NCBI GenBank assembly: GCA_016839665.1
Contig: JAEOTU010000379.1
Location: 1-7,088 of the forward strand
DNA: 7,088 bases
Reading direction: 5' to 3'
From: Candidatus Hodarchaeota archaeon
GTDB lineage: Archaea > Asgardarchaeota > Heimdallarchaeia > Hodarchaeales > Hodarchaeaceae
Part shown: positions 1-6,367 of the stretch, in pieces
How positions within the stretch are numbered: position 1 is the first letter of the stretch
Layout of the letters: each line of letters opens with the position of its first letter
The notes under the pieces: generated by a model
Seen by the model: only the letters and a program-made list of their open reading frames with translations
What the model was told of the DNA's origin: nothing
Database searches by the model: none
Position numbers and translations under genes: made by a program

Positions 1-2
1 GT

Positions 3-2654
3 CCAAGTGGGGGTGGAACCTATAATTTCAGCTTCCAAGTTCCCCTAGATTATTCTGGTGACACCTTGTTTATAAGATTTAACATTACTACGAGTGTGAC
101 TCTATTTCATTATCGTTTGAACTATACACAAATATCGATTGATGTTTATAGGGATTACCAAATCGTGGGTCTTCAGATCTTTCTCCCACACAATAGTAGC
201 ACCATTCCAGTAACCAATAATAGTGTAAATATGATTTTCGGGGTTGATCATCGTTTAATATATGTTCTTGGAAACCTTAACGATACTGCTTCACCAGTAG
301 CACGGAGGCTAAGTTCAAAATATGTAAATACTTCATGGGATATGACAGGATCTCCGCTATATCTAGATGCTAATGGGTTCTTTAATACATCTTACAATTT
401 CTCAGGATGGAATAATGTAACCTGGGAATGGGAATTTTATCATATTCTAGATAACGGAACAATATTATCTAAATATTATTTCATCACCTTTGAGTGGGAG
501 GTATACGATATTTCTGAACCTACCATAACTATAATCAGTCCTGATAACTTTACAACAACCCAATGGATCCCGAATAGCGATACAACAACATTTACTGTTA
601 ATGTAATTGATCCTAGCAATACCATGGGATATGTTTCAGTTGGTGTGGATAACACATCCGTTACGATCTGGATAAATGATACAAGCTTTGCTATGACACA
701 AGGGACAGGATCTATATTTTATTATAATTGGGACACATCCTTAGTGGGAGATTTAATCTACAACATAACAATTACTGCTTCAGATGTTGCGGGGAATTTC
801 AATTCCACTGGATCGTTTATGCGTGTGATCGATATAATCATTCCTTCAATTACTCCCAGTACTACTCAATACAATGATTCTTTTGCTCCAGTTAGCTTTG
901 GAGGAATTTTAACTATAGAAGCCAGTATTACTGATTCAGATTCTCTGACGCTTTTGAATAGTGGAATAAATACCTCCTCAATTACCATTTGGATTGATAA
1001 CACAAGCTATTCTATGATATACGACACAGGCTCTACTTATTTTTACAATTGGGACACCTCAACAGCTGAAGATAAAATCTATAACATTACATTCTCCACT
1101 TATGATAATGCTGGAAATTGGTACGTATCGGGCCCATATCTGGTTGTCCTTGACATAATTGAACCTTCTATCACTTCTAATATCACTCAATACCATAATT
1201 CCTATGTCGATTTCGCCCCTGGAGGAAATTTGCGAATAGAAGCCGATATTATAGATTCAGGTTCTCTAACCCTTAGGAATAGTGGAATAAATACATCATC
1301 AATATCTATTTGGATTGATGGGACAAGCTTTTCGATGACATACACCACAGGATCAACTTATGTATACAATTGGGACACCTCAACTGCTGTGGACAAAGAC
1401 TATAACATTACAATCGGTAGTTCTGATAATGTCGGTAATTGGAACACAACAGGAACGATCCTAGTTGTAATTGACGTAATTAAACCTTCTATAACATCCA
1501 ATATTACTCAATACCATAATACCTATGTCGCATTCACCCCTGGGGGAAATTTGAAAATAGGGGCTGACATCGCTGATTCAGGTTCTCTCACTCTTAAGAA
1601 TAGTGGAGTAGATCCAATAACAATTGCCATTTGGATTGATGGGACAGCTTTTCCGATGACACACACCACAGGGACTACTTATGTTTACACTTGGGATACT
1701 TCAACAGCTGAGGACATGTTCTATGACATTAAAATCGACGCGTCCGATAATGTCGGTAACTCACAAACAACAGGATCTATCATGGTTGTACTCGATGTGA
1801 TAGATCCTAAAGCCACATTTGATCCTATTGATACACACGAAGGAACATCTTTCGCGGAACTTAATTCAGAGGGAGAAATAGAGATTTCTGGAATGATCAA
1901 TGATACATATTCATTAACTGGAATTGATAGTGGACTAGATAATACATCAGTCAACCTCACAATCCAAGGAAAAGGCTCAGCACAGCCTCTTATTGAAGAT
2001 GAGCCTATGACGATAACTGAGGGAAGCTTTTCGTATAATTGGGACATTCTAAATCCTGACTATTCTCGTGATCCAGATATCATAGTATTTAACGTCTGGG
2101 AAGCAGTTCTGACTTTTAACGATAACGTTGGAAATAGCGTCGAACAAAAACTTGAAATCGAAATAGATAACGGACCACCGAATTTAGCATTCGCAAATCA
2201 AGATGACTGGACTTTACCGAACGTAGTAGAAACGGAAGACCTTACAGTGGAACTTACCATTAATGATGGAGCCACTGATCAAAGTGGAAGTGGTGTCAAT
2301 ATGACCACCTTAGTTATTGAGTTTGTTTCGAATGAAACAGATGAAGTAATTTACTCCATCGAATATTCTAATGATACCGAATCAAGAATAACTGATACAC
2401 ATACAGGAGTATCAGTTATCATAGACATTCCTGAAGAGGTAGATGAGGATGTTTTCTACCTTACAGCAAGTATTTTTGATAATACTCGTAATCAAAAGGA
2501 AATCGATTCCGACCCCTTTACTATTCGGCCTCTTAGCCCTTCTCCATTAACAGTCGACCTATTTTGGTACATTATGGGCATTCCCCTAGCCTTAGGTGGT
2601 GGAATTGGGTTTGCTGCACTGTTTGAACGATTAAAAGGGTTAAGAAGTGCTTGA
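3..2654 (+). CDS. Large Ig-like repeat cell-surface protein, C-terminal membrane anchor (5' partial)
   Basis: The reading frame is open to the left edge: the codons before nt 66 read PSGGGTYNFSFQVP and continue smoothly into the protein. The TTG at 66 is therefore not a start, and the gene begins upstream. The 883 visible residues (numbered from nt 3) are extracytoplasmic in character: rich in N, T, S and D, no cysteine seen, about 30 N-x-S/T sequons. Residues 1-170 are beta-rich and less regular. Residues 171-278, 279-385, 386-492, 493-599, 600-723 and 724 to about 845 are successive Ig-like modules. The first four carry a YNWDTS-type motif and a D-N-x-G-N motif near the end, as in bacterial/archaeal Ig-like domains of the Big_7 type. 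Residues 853-874 form one hydrophobic TM segment, followed by a short basic tail (ERLKGLRSA). The likely role is a membrane-anchored surface or adhesion/scaffold protein; no enzymatic domain is visible. It lies upstream of the MoxR cluster on the same strand, 188 bases before the DUF4129 gene. The specific function is unknown. Confidence 0.9.
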   Translation, partial: PSGGGTYNFSFQVPLDYSGDTLFIRFNITTSVTLFHYRLNYTQISIDVYRDYQIVGLQIFLPHNSSTIPVTNNSVNMIFGVDHRLIYVLGNLNDTASPVARRLSSKYVNTSWDMTGSPLYLDANGFFNTSYNFSGWNNVTWEWEFYHILDNGTILSKYYFITFEWEVYDISEPTITIISPDNFTTTQWIPNSDTTTFTVNVIDPSNTMGYVSVGVDNTSVTIWINDTSFAMTQGTGSIFYYNWDTSLVGDLIYNITITASDVAGNFNSTGSFMRVIDIIIPSITPSTTQYNDSFAPVSFGGILTIEASITDSDSLTLLNSGINTSSITIWIDNTSYSMIYDTGSTYFYNWDTSTAEDKIYNITFSTYDNAGNWYVSGPYLVVLDIIEPSITSNITQYHNSYVDFAPGGNLRIEADIIDSGSLTLRNSGINTSSISIWIDGTSFSMTYTTGSTYVYNWDTSTAVDKDYNITIGSSDNVGNWNTTGTILVVIDVIKPSITSNITQYHNTYVAFTPGGNLKIGADIADSGSLTLKNSGVDPITIAIWIDGTAFPMTHTTGTTYVYTWDTSTAEDMFYDIKIDASDNVGNSQTTGSIMVVLDVIDPKATFDPIDTHEGTSFAELNSEGEIEISGMINDTYSLTGIDSGLDNTSVNLTIQGKGSAQPLIEDEPMTITEGSFSYNWDILNPDYSRDPDIIVFNVWEAVLTFNDNVGNSVEQKLEIEIDNGPPNLAFANQDDWTLPNVVETEDLTVELTINDGATDQSGSGVNMTTLVIEFVSNETDEVIYSIEYSNDTESRITDTHTGVSVIIDIPEEVDEDVFYLTASIFDNTRNQKEIDSDPFTIRPLSPSPLTVDLFWYIMGIPLALGGGIGFAALFERLKGLRSA
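837..1799 (+). repeat. Three tandem 321-bp in-frame repeats encoding Ig-like modules
   Basis: The units are 837-1157, 1158-1478 and 1479-1799. Each is exactly 321 bp (107 codons), with no indel between them. Each starts I-x-P-S-I-T and shares TQYxxS/TxxxF, GGxLxI, DSxSLTLxNSG, IWID, WDTSTA and DNxGN. By hand count the second and third units match at 76 of 107 residues (about 71%), and the DNA is also visibly similar. The first unit is more diverged. Flanking modules of the same ancestry are degraded: 513-836 (108 codons) upstream and 1800-2171 (124 codons, with an insertion) downstream. This fits stepwise internal duplication with the second and third copies the youngest pair. Confidence 0.9.
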
Positions 2655-2658
2655 AACA

Positions 2659-2757
2659 ATGATTACTCTAAAAGAATTTGTTGAATCATTAACTGAATTT
2701 ATAAAGTTTGAAGAAGATAATATAAGAAGCAGTAAAAGAGGAAAAAGAAAAAAATAA
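2659..2757 (+). CDS. Possible 32-residue small protein with basic tail
   Basis: This short open frame has an ATG four bases after the stop of the surface-protein gene and ends in TAA. It encodes 32 residues: an amphipathic-looking first part (MITLKEFVESLTEFIKF) that could form a helix, a short acidic patch (EED), and a strongly basic end (SSKRGKRKK). There is no TM segment and no cysteine. An in-frame GTG at 2647 would give 36 residues and overlap the preceding gene, with an A/G-rich AAAAGGG about 7 bases upstream. The position suggests translational coupling to the surface-protein gene. The frame lies in very A-rich DNA, where runs of Lys/Arg/Glu codons arise easily, so it may be chance. I do not recognise a family. 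It is listed because spacing and composition are compatible with a real small gene. Confidence 0.35.
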   Translation: MITLKEFVESLTEFIKFEEDNIRSSKRGKRKK

Positions 2758-2842
2758 AATAATGAACCAAAACTCTATTAATCTAGGATAGAAAAAATCA
2801 CAATAAAATTAGCTAGAAAGAACTGTGAGAGTTGTAATAAAG

Positions 2843-3349
2843 ATGAAAGGATATAATTTCTTTGCTCAGGGTCTTTTTGAAAACCCATTATTCTTTGTAT
2901 TTGTTCTTGGCATTGCGATAGTTGTCAGCGCCGTATTATTCTATTTTCGAGAACAAATCAAAACCGCTCTAGGAATGGGTGCAGCCAAAAAGACCATAAC
3001 AGAACAAGAGATCGAACAGCGTCTTGTTCAAATAAGGCAATTAGCTCGTCAACAGATGTTCAAGGAAGCTACAATCCTGATGTGGCAAACTATGTCAATT
3101 GCTTCTGAACAATTTCTCCATGTTGGCCGAGCACCAAACGAATCTGCACGACAGTTAGGTGTTAAACTTATGAATCGAGGCGATGTGGATCCCAGTGCTA
3201 TTAATGCTCTTGTAATGGCCTTTGAGAAAGCTCGTTATGGACAAACTCCTCTTACAACACAAGAATTCAAGGATGGTTTGTCTGGGCTTCATCAATTCCT
3301 CCAAACAGCAACATCTGTCGCAGAAACTGAAACTACTGAAGAATTTTGA
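2843..3349 (+). CDS. Single-TM protein with DUF4129-like cytosolic domain
   Basis: The protein has 168 residues from the ATG. An in-frame GTG at 2825 would add six residues (MRVVIK); I prefer the ATG because neither start has a clear Shine-Dalgarno and ATG is the stronger codon. Residues about 16-35 are a single TM helix (FVFVLGIAIVVSAVLFYF). The rest is soluble and mostly helical, with a coiled-coil-like stretch (TEQEIEQRLVQIRQLARQQ). The signature is near the C-terminus: a Pro-x-Glu/Ala-rich ARQLG segment, then F127-E-K-A-R-Y-G133, matching the FExARYG motif of DUF4129 domains. Full DUF4129 proteins usually carry several TM helices, so this is a stripped-down form with one anchor. DUF4129 genes recur beside DUF4350, MoxR and DUF58 genes, as here. 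Its probable role is a membrane-tethered partner in the MoxR system; the biochemical activity is unknown. The stop overlaps the ATG of a mini-ORF (TGATG). Confidence 0.85.
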   Translation: MKGYNFFAQGLFENPLFFVFVLGIAIVVSAVLFYFREQIKTALGMGAAKKTITEQEIEQRLVQIRQLARQQMFKEATILMWQTMSIASEQFLHVGRAPNESARQLGVKLMNRGDVDPSAINALVMAFEKARYGQTPLTTQEFKDGLSGLHQFLQTATSVAETETTEEF

Positions 3350-3405
3350 TGATTATCAAGGAACTATTTATTTCAGACGATATGATAAGTGAACTGTTAT
3401 GGTAA
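3349..3405 (+). other. 18-codon mini-ORF bridging the DUF4129 and DUF4350 genes
   Basis: The DUF4129-like gene ends in TGATG, so its TGA shares the A with an ATG. That ATG opens an 18-residue frame (MIIKELFISDDMISELLW) whose TAA falls at 3403-3405, overlapping the ATGGTAA start of the DUF4350 gene. The frame thus links the stop of one gene to the start of the next. It could carry a ribosome across the 49-base gap and couple translation of the two genes, or encode a micropeptide, or be chance. The arrangement is seen directly; the function is inference. Confidence 0.25.
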
Positions 3406-5189
3406 CGATAAATCGCACCTCAGCTGCAATTATTGTCTTAGCGATTTTCATCAGCTATCCCTTTGTGTCAGCATTTCTATTTAGCGGTTTGTTCGCTACT
3501 AACAATACTGATTTTTCAATCTACAACACAGGATGGAATGGAGCTAGTGAATTCAAAAAAAGATTCCAGAATCACCCAAATCAAGCTCAAATTTCCACAA
3601 TCGTTGGAAGTAGCAATGTTCTTAATCGTCTGAATGAATCCGAAATGAATGATAGTCGCGGGGCTCTCATTATTCTAGGGCCTGCTGTCAATTACGATTT
3701 TTCTGAAGCACTAGCGATTCTTATGTACGCTATTAACGGGGGACGAGTGCTAATTGCAGATGATTTTGGTACTGCAAACGACATTTTAGATATGTTCTCT
3801 GTTTTTCTTGGTATGATGGCACAGATGGATTTGGGCACAATAGACCTTGGTGGTGAGCTAGGAGGTGAAACGGGAGGAGGATACAATCCCTTTGGGATGA
3901 ATACTACAGAGCAGAATGACACAGATGGTGACGGAGAATGTGACGTTTCAACGAATTTTCCGATTGCAGGGATTGCTATTAATGGCAGTCTCCTTGTAGA
4001 TCAAGGCAGCTACAATTATACTCCTCTAACCCCTATTTTTAATTTTCCTTCAACTGTCCAACAAGGAACTAGTTATCAAATGCCAGCTCCTTGGGTCACA
4101 GATTTCACAAGTGGTTTGAGTGGTAATGGTGTTATTGGGAATTTTGCGTCGATTATCACTATGAAGGTACGATATCCAAATGCCACTCAAGTAAAACAAA
4201 TGGAACAACAAACTGGGGTAAACCAATCATGTGATATAGAATATATTACTAAATGGGTTCCCATGGGGGAATTTCCAGCTTCTGCATCGGCTGCATTCGA
4301 GGAATTGGGAGAATATATCGGTTCAGGGAATATTCCTGATGTTTCCTTCAGTCTTCAGATTGCGGTATTATATAGCAGCTCGAACGCGTGGATGGAATCG
4401 GATTTAGTAGCAGCTAAGCTTGATGTTAATAGTATTGAACCTGATCCTAATGAATGGGGAAATCCTAATGTTGGTTTTCCTGTCTTTGTTTATTTTCCTT
4501 TTCCCCTTGGAGGGCAGATTATCATATGTTCGGACCCATCAATTTTCATTAATCAGTATTTAGACACAACTAATTATCCTGGTTCCGCCATATATGACAA
4601 TAGTGATTTTGCTGACAATGTAGTAGACATAATAATGAAATCCACTTCAGGAGAATCACGAGCGGGTCAAACTGTCATATTTGACGAAGGTCATCTGGCT
4701 AATAATCCTTTATCACCTATTCTCCCATTGAGTTTCTATTTGAAATTTTTAGATATGATTACTATGTTCCCCTTGTTTGCTTGGGCTTTACCAATTCTCG
4801 CGATTGTATTGTCACGACGTTTTATGCCCAAGAGAACACAAGCTAAACCCCTCCTCCTAACACGCGTAGAGCGTTATTATGGACGGAGTTTTTTTGCTGT
4901 AAAAATGCGTTGGTTCCTCGAATACCAGCAATATTCACGTGGTTTAGAACTTATTTATCGACGGCTTAACAGAAATTTAACAAGACGTTATGCGCCTGAT
5001 ACTGGTCTTACTCCTGAAATTACTGCATCTTATTTAGTAAGTGAATTTCCTGAGCGCTTTAATGAAAGGGATCTCATCAGAGGTTTAACTCTAATCGAGG
5101 AAATTATTGTTACGCGAGCTATGATTTCAGAGCAAGAGTTTTTAGATCATTATCTGTTCCTGAAAAACATAGGGGTGGAGATCGGGTAA
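3399..5189 (+). CDS. DUF4350-type membrane protein with large external domain
   Basis: The protein has 596 residues. The ATG is firm: an in-frame TGA lies nine bases upstream (3390-3392), and GTGA at 3389-3392 could serve as a weak ribosome site. Residues 9-31 form TM1. The external part begins with the DUF4350 pattern: S-I-Y-N-T-G-W-N-G (about 40-48), a segment ending in LIILGPAVNYDFSEAL, and a GGRVLIADDFG strand-turn. Near the end of the ectodomain is VIFDEGHL (D429, E430, H432), also typical. DUF4350 resembles the glutamine-amidotransferase-like fold of GldG-type proteins and generally lacks a proven activity. Between these lies a long insertion with a Gly-rich stretch (GELGGETGGG), a D174-T-D-G-D-G-E-C-D182 loop resembling calcium-binding repeats, and ectodomain cysteines C181, C278 and C377. 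TM2 is about 454-471, followed by a basic helical cytosolic domain of about 125 residues. It sits 53 bases before the MoxR gene; that ATPase could act on the cytosolic domain. Confidence 0.82.
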   Translation: MVTINRTSAAIIVLAIFISYPFVSAFLFSGLFATNNTDFSIYNTGWNGASEFKKRFQNHPNQAQISTIVGSSNVLNRLNESEMNDSRGALIILGPAVNYDFSEALAILMYAINGGRVLIADDFGTANDILDMFSVFLGMMAQMDLGTIDLGGELGGETGGGYNPFGMNTTEQNDTDGDGECDVSTNFPIAGIAINGSLLVDQGSYNYTPLTPIFNFPSTVQQGTSYQMPAPWVTDFTSGLSGNGVIGNFASIITMKVRYPNATQVKQMEQQTGVNQSCDIEYITKWVPMGEFPASASAAFEELGEYIGSGNIPDVSFSLQIAVLYSSSNAWMESDLVAAKLDVNSIEPDPNEWGNPNVGFPVFVYFPFPLGGQIIICSDPSIFINQYLDTTNYPGSAIYDNSDFADNVVDIIMKSTSGESRAGQTVIFDEGHLANNPLSPILPLSFYLKFLDMITMFPLFAWALPILAIVLSRRFMPKRTQAKPLLLTRVERYYGRSFFAVKMRWFLEYQQYSRGLELIYRRLNRNLTRRYAPDTGLTPEITASYLVSEFPERFNERDLIRGLTLIEEIIVTRAMISEQEFLDHYLFLKNIGVEIG

Positions 5190-5194
5190 TCAAA

Positions 5195-5210
5195 ATTAAA
5201 TTATATGATA
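5195..5210 (+). promoter_or_regulatory. Possible archaeal TATA-like box upstream of MoxR gene
   Basis: The gap before the MoxR gene contains ATTAAATTATATGATA, an A/T-rich box with a purine-rich lead-in, centred about 38 bases before the ATG at 5243. In archaea a BRE/TATA element about 25-27 bases before the transcription start would place that start roughly 10 bases upstream of the gene. The gap is AT-rich throughout, so such a match is weak evidence, and an operon read-through transcript is equally possible. Confidence 0.2.
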
Positions 5211-5242
5211 AAATCTAATAATCTATACTAGAAGTGGAAGAA

Positions 5243-6298
5243 ATGAGCAAAACTGACTTAAAAGGGAAAGATTTCACCAGTGATGAACTTACTTATGAAA
5301 TGCTGGAAGTAAACGATGTCGCTCGTGCGTACCAGCAAATCATGGCAGAAATAAGGAAAGTTTACATTGGAAGGACTGAAATGTTTGAAATGCTTTGGAT
5401 TGCAATGTTAACTGGAAAACATGTTTATTTAGAAGGAGTACCAGGTATTGGAAAGACATATATGGCAGAAACCTTCTCCACCTGCCTTGGAACTCTATAC
5501 AAGCGAATTCAATTCACTCCTGATATGCTTCCGTCTGATATTGTTGGAACTAACATTTTCAATCCAAAGACTGGGACATTTCGTCTTAAGAAAGGGCCAA
5601 TTTTTGGAAATGTGATCCTTGCAGATGAAATTAATCGAGCTCCTCCAAAAACTCAATCAGCAATGCTTGAAGCTATGGCTGAAAGGCATGTCTCAATAGA
5701 GGGGGAAACTCACAATCTCGAGAAACCTTTTGTTGTTCTGGCAACAGCAAACCCTGTTGAGCAAGAAGGAACATATCCCCTACCTGAAGCTCAATTAGAT
5801 CGTTTTATGATCAAAGTTATTATCCATCATTCTTCTCCTGATGATGAATTACGTATTATCAAATTTAAAAACGAACCAATTCCTGCAACACTCAAACAGG
5901 TTGTTTCCCCTCAGACCATTGTTGCTATGATGGACGTGGTCAAGAGAGTATATGTTTGTCCAGAACTACTAGAGATGATCCGAGATATAACTGTTGCGAC
6001 ACGAACTGACCCACGCTTAGTCTTAGGATGTTCTCCTCGTGGAAGCGAAAGCCTTCTATTAGCAGGAAAAGCACGAGCTGCCATACATGGACGTGATTAT
6101 GTCATTCCAGATGATATTCTCCTGATGATTCCTCATGTTGTGCACCACCGTATAATTCTAAAACCTGAGGCAGAATTAGAAGGAATAACCCAAATACGGA
6201 TTTCCGAGGATGTTCGTGATAATGTACTCATTCCAGTCGATCCTGTAGAAGAAGAAGCTGTTTACGAGGAGTATTACGAAGAAGAGGTAGAAGAATAA
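5243..6298 (+). CDS. MoxR-family AAA+ ATPase
   Basis: The protein has 351 residues from the ATG. An in-frame GTG nine bases upstream (5234) would add three residues; I prefer ATG, with the GTGGAAG just before it as a poor ribosome site. All AAA+ landmarks are present: Walker A E64-G-V-P-G-I-G-K-T72, Walker B with D128-E129 followed by INRAPPKTQSAMLEAM, sensor 1 N170 in ATANPVEQEGTYPLPEAQ, a probable arginine finger R187 in LDRF, and sensor 2 R266 in GCSPRGS. The signature ARAAIHGRDYVIPDDI in the lid domain is typical of MoxR. The length is slightly above the usual 310-335 because of a roughly 30-residue N-terminal lead and an acidic tail (EEEAVYEEYYEEEVEE). MoxR proteins are cytosolic, hexamer-forming, ATP-driven chaperones that activate or assemble VWA-type partners; the DUF58 gene 69 bases downstream is the expected partner. 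The substrate here is unknown. Confidence 0.97.
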   Translation: MSKTDLKGKDFTSDELTYEMLEVNDVARAYQQIMAEIRKVYIGRTEMFEMLWIAMLTGKHVYLEGVPGIGKTYMAETFSTCLGTLYKRIQFTPDMLPSDIVGTNIFNPKTGTFRLKKGPIFGNVILADEINRAPPKTQSAMLEAMAERHVSIEGETHNLEKPFVVLATANPVEQEGTYPLPEAQLDRFMIKVIIHHSSPDDELRIIKFKNEPIPATLKQVVSPQTIVAMMDVVKRVYVCPELLEMIRDITVATRTDPRLVLGCSPRGSESLLLAGKARAAIHGRDYVIPDDILLMIPHVVHHRIILKPEAELEGITQIRISEDVRDNVLIPVDPVEEEAVYEEYYEEEVEE

Positions 6299-6324
6299 TT
6301 CTAGATTAAAATCTCGATGTAAAA

Positions 6325-6337
6325 TTTACCATATATT
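6325..6337 (+). promoter_or_regulatory. Possible TATA-like box before DUF58 gene
   Basis: The 69-base gap after the MoxR gene contains TTTACCATATATT, centred about 34-36 bases before the DUF58 ATG. It resembles an archaeal TATA element and could allow separate expression of the DUF58 gene. AT-rich background makes this weak, and read-through from the MoxR gene is as likely. Confidence 0.2.
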
Positions 6338-6353
6338 CGATTTAAAAGGCAAT

Positions 6354-6358
6354 AGGTG
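6354..6358 (+). promoter_or_regulatory. Shine-Dalgarno site of the DUF58 gene
   Basis: AGGTG lies nine bases before the ATG at 6368 and matches the GGAGGTGA core complementary to the 16S rRNA 3' end. It is the clearest ribosome site in the window. With the in-frame TGA at 6365-6367 directly before the ATG, it fixes the start of the DUF58 gene. Confidence 0.6.
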
Positions 6359-6367
6359 TATCTTTGA

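Noticed and set aside
66..68. TTG as the start of the surface-protein gene
   Set aside because: The same frame is open to the left edge and the upstream codons read as normal protein of the same composition; there is no signal peptide after the TTG, so the gene is simply cut by the window.
837..1799. Repeat array as a CRISPR or mobile element
   Set aside because: The repeats are 321 bp, in frame and fully coding, with no spacers, terminal inverted repeats or transposase.
1721..2047. 108-codon open frame on the minus strand
   Set aside because: It lies wholly inside the surface-protein gene, has no recognisable domain, and its composition is what an antisense reading of Ser/Thr/Asp-rich codons gives.
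2770..2795. Short inverted repeat CTAT/ATAG in the gap after the surface-protein gene
   Set aside because: The stem is only four base pairs and no T-run follows, so it does not support a terminator.
3692..3922. 76-codon open frame on the minus strand
   Set aside because: It is antisense to the DUF4350 gene; its Pro/Ser-rich stretch is the reverse reading of the Gly-rich insertion.
6302..6314. AGAT/ATCT hairpin after the MoxR gene
   Set aside because: A four-pair stem in AT-rich DNA without a T-run is too weak to call a terminator.
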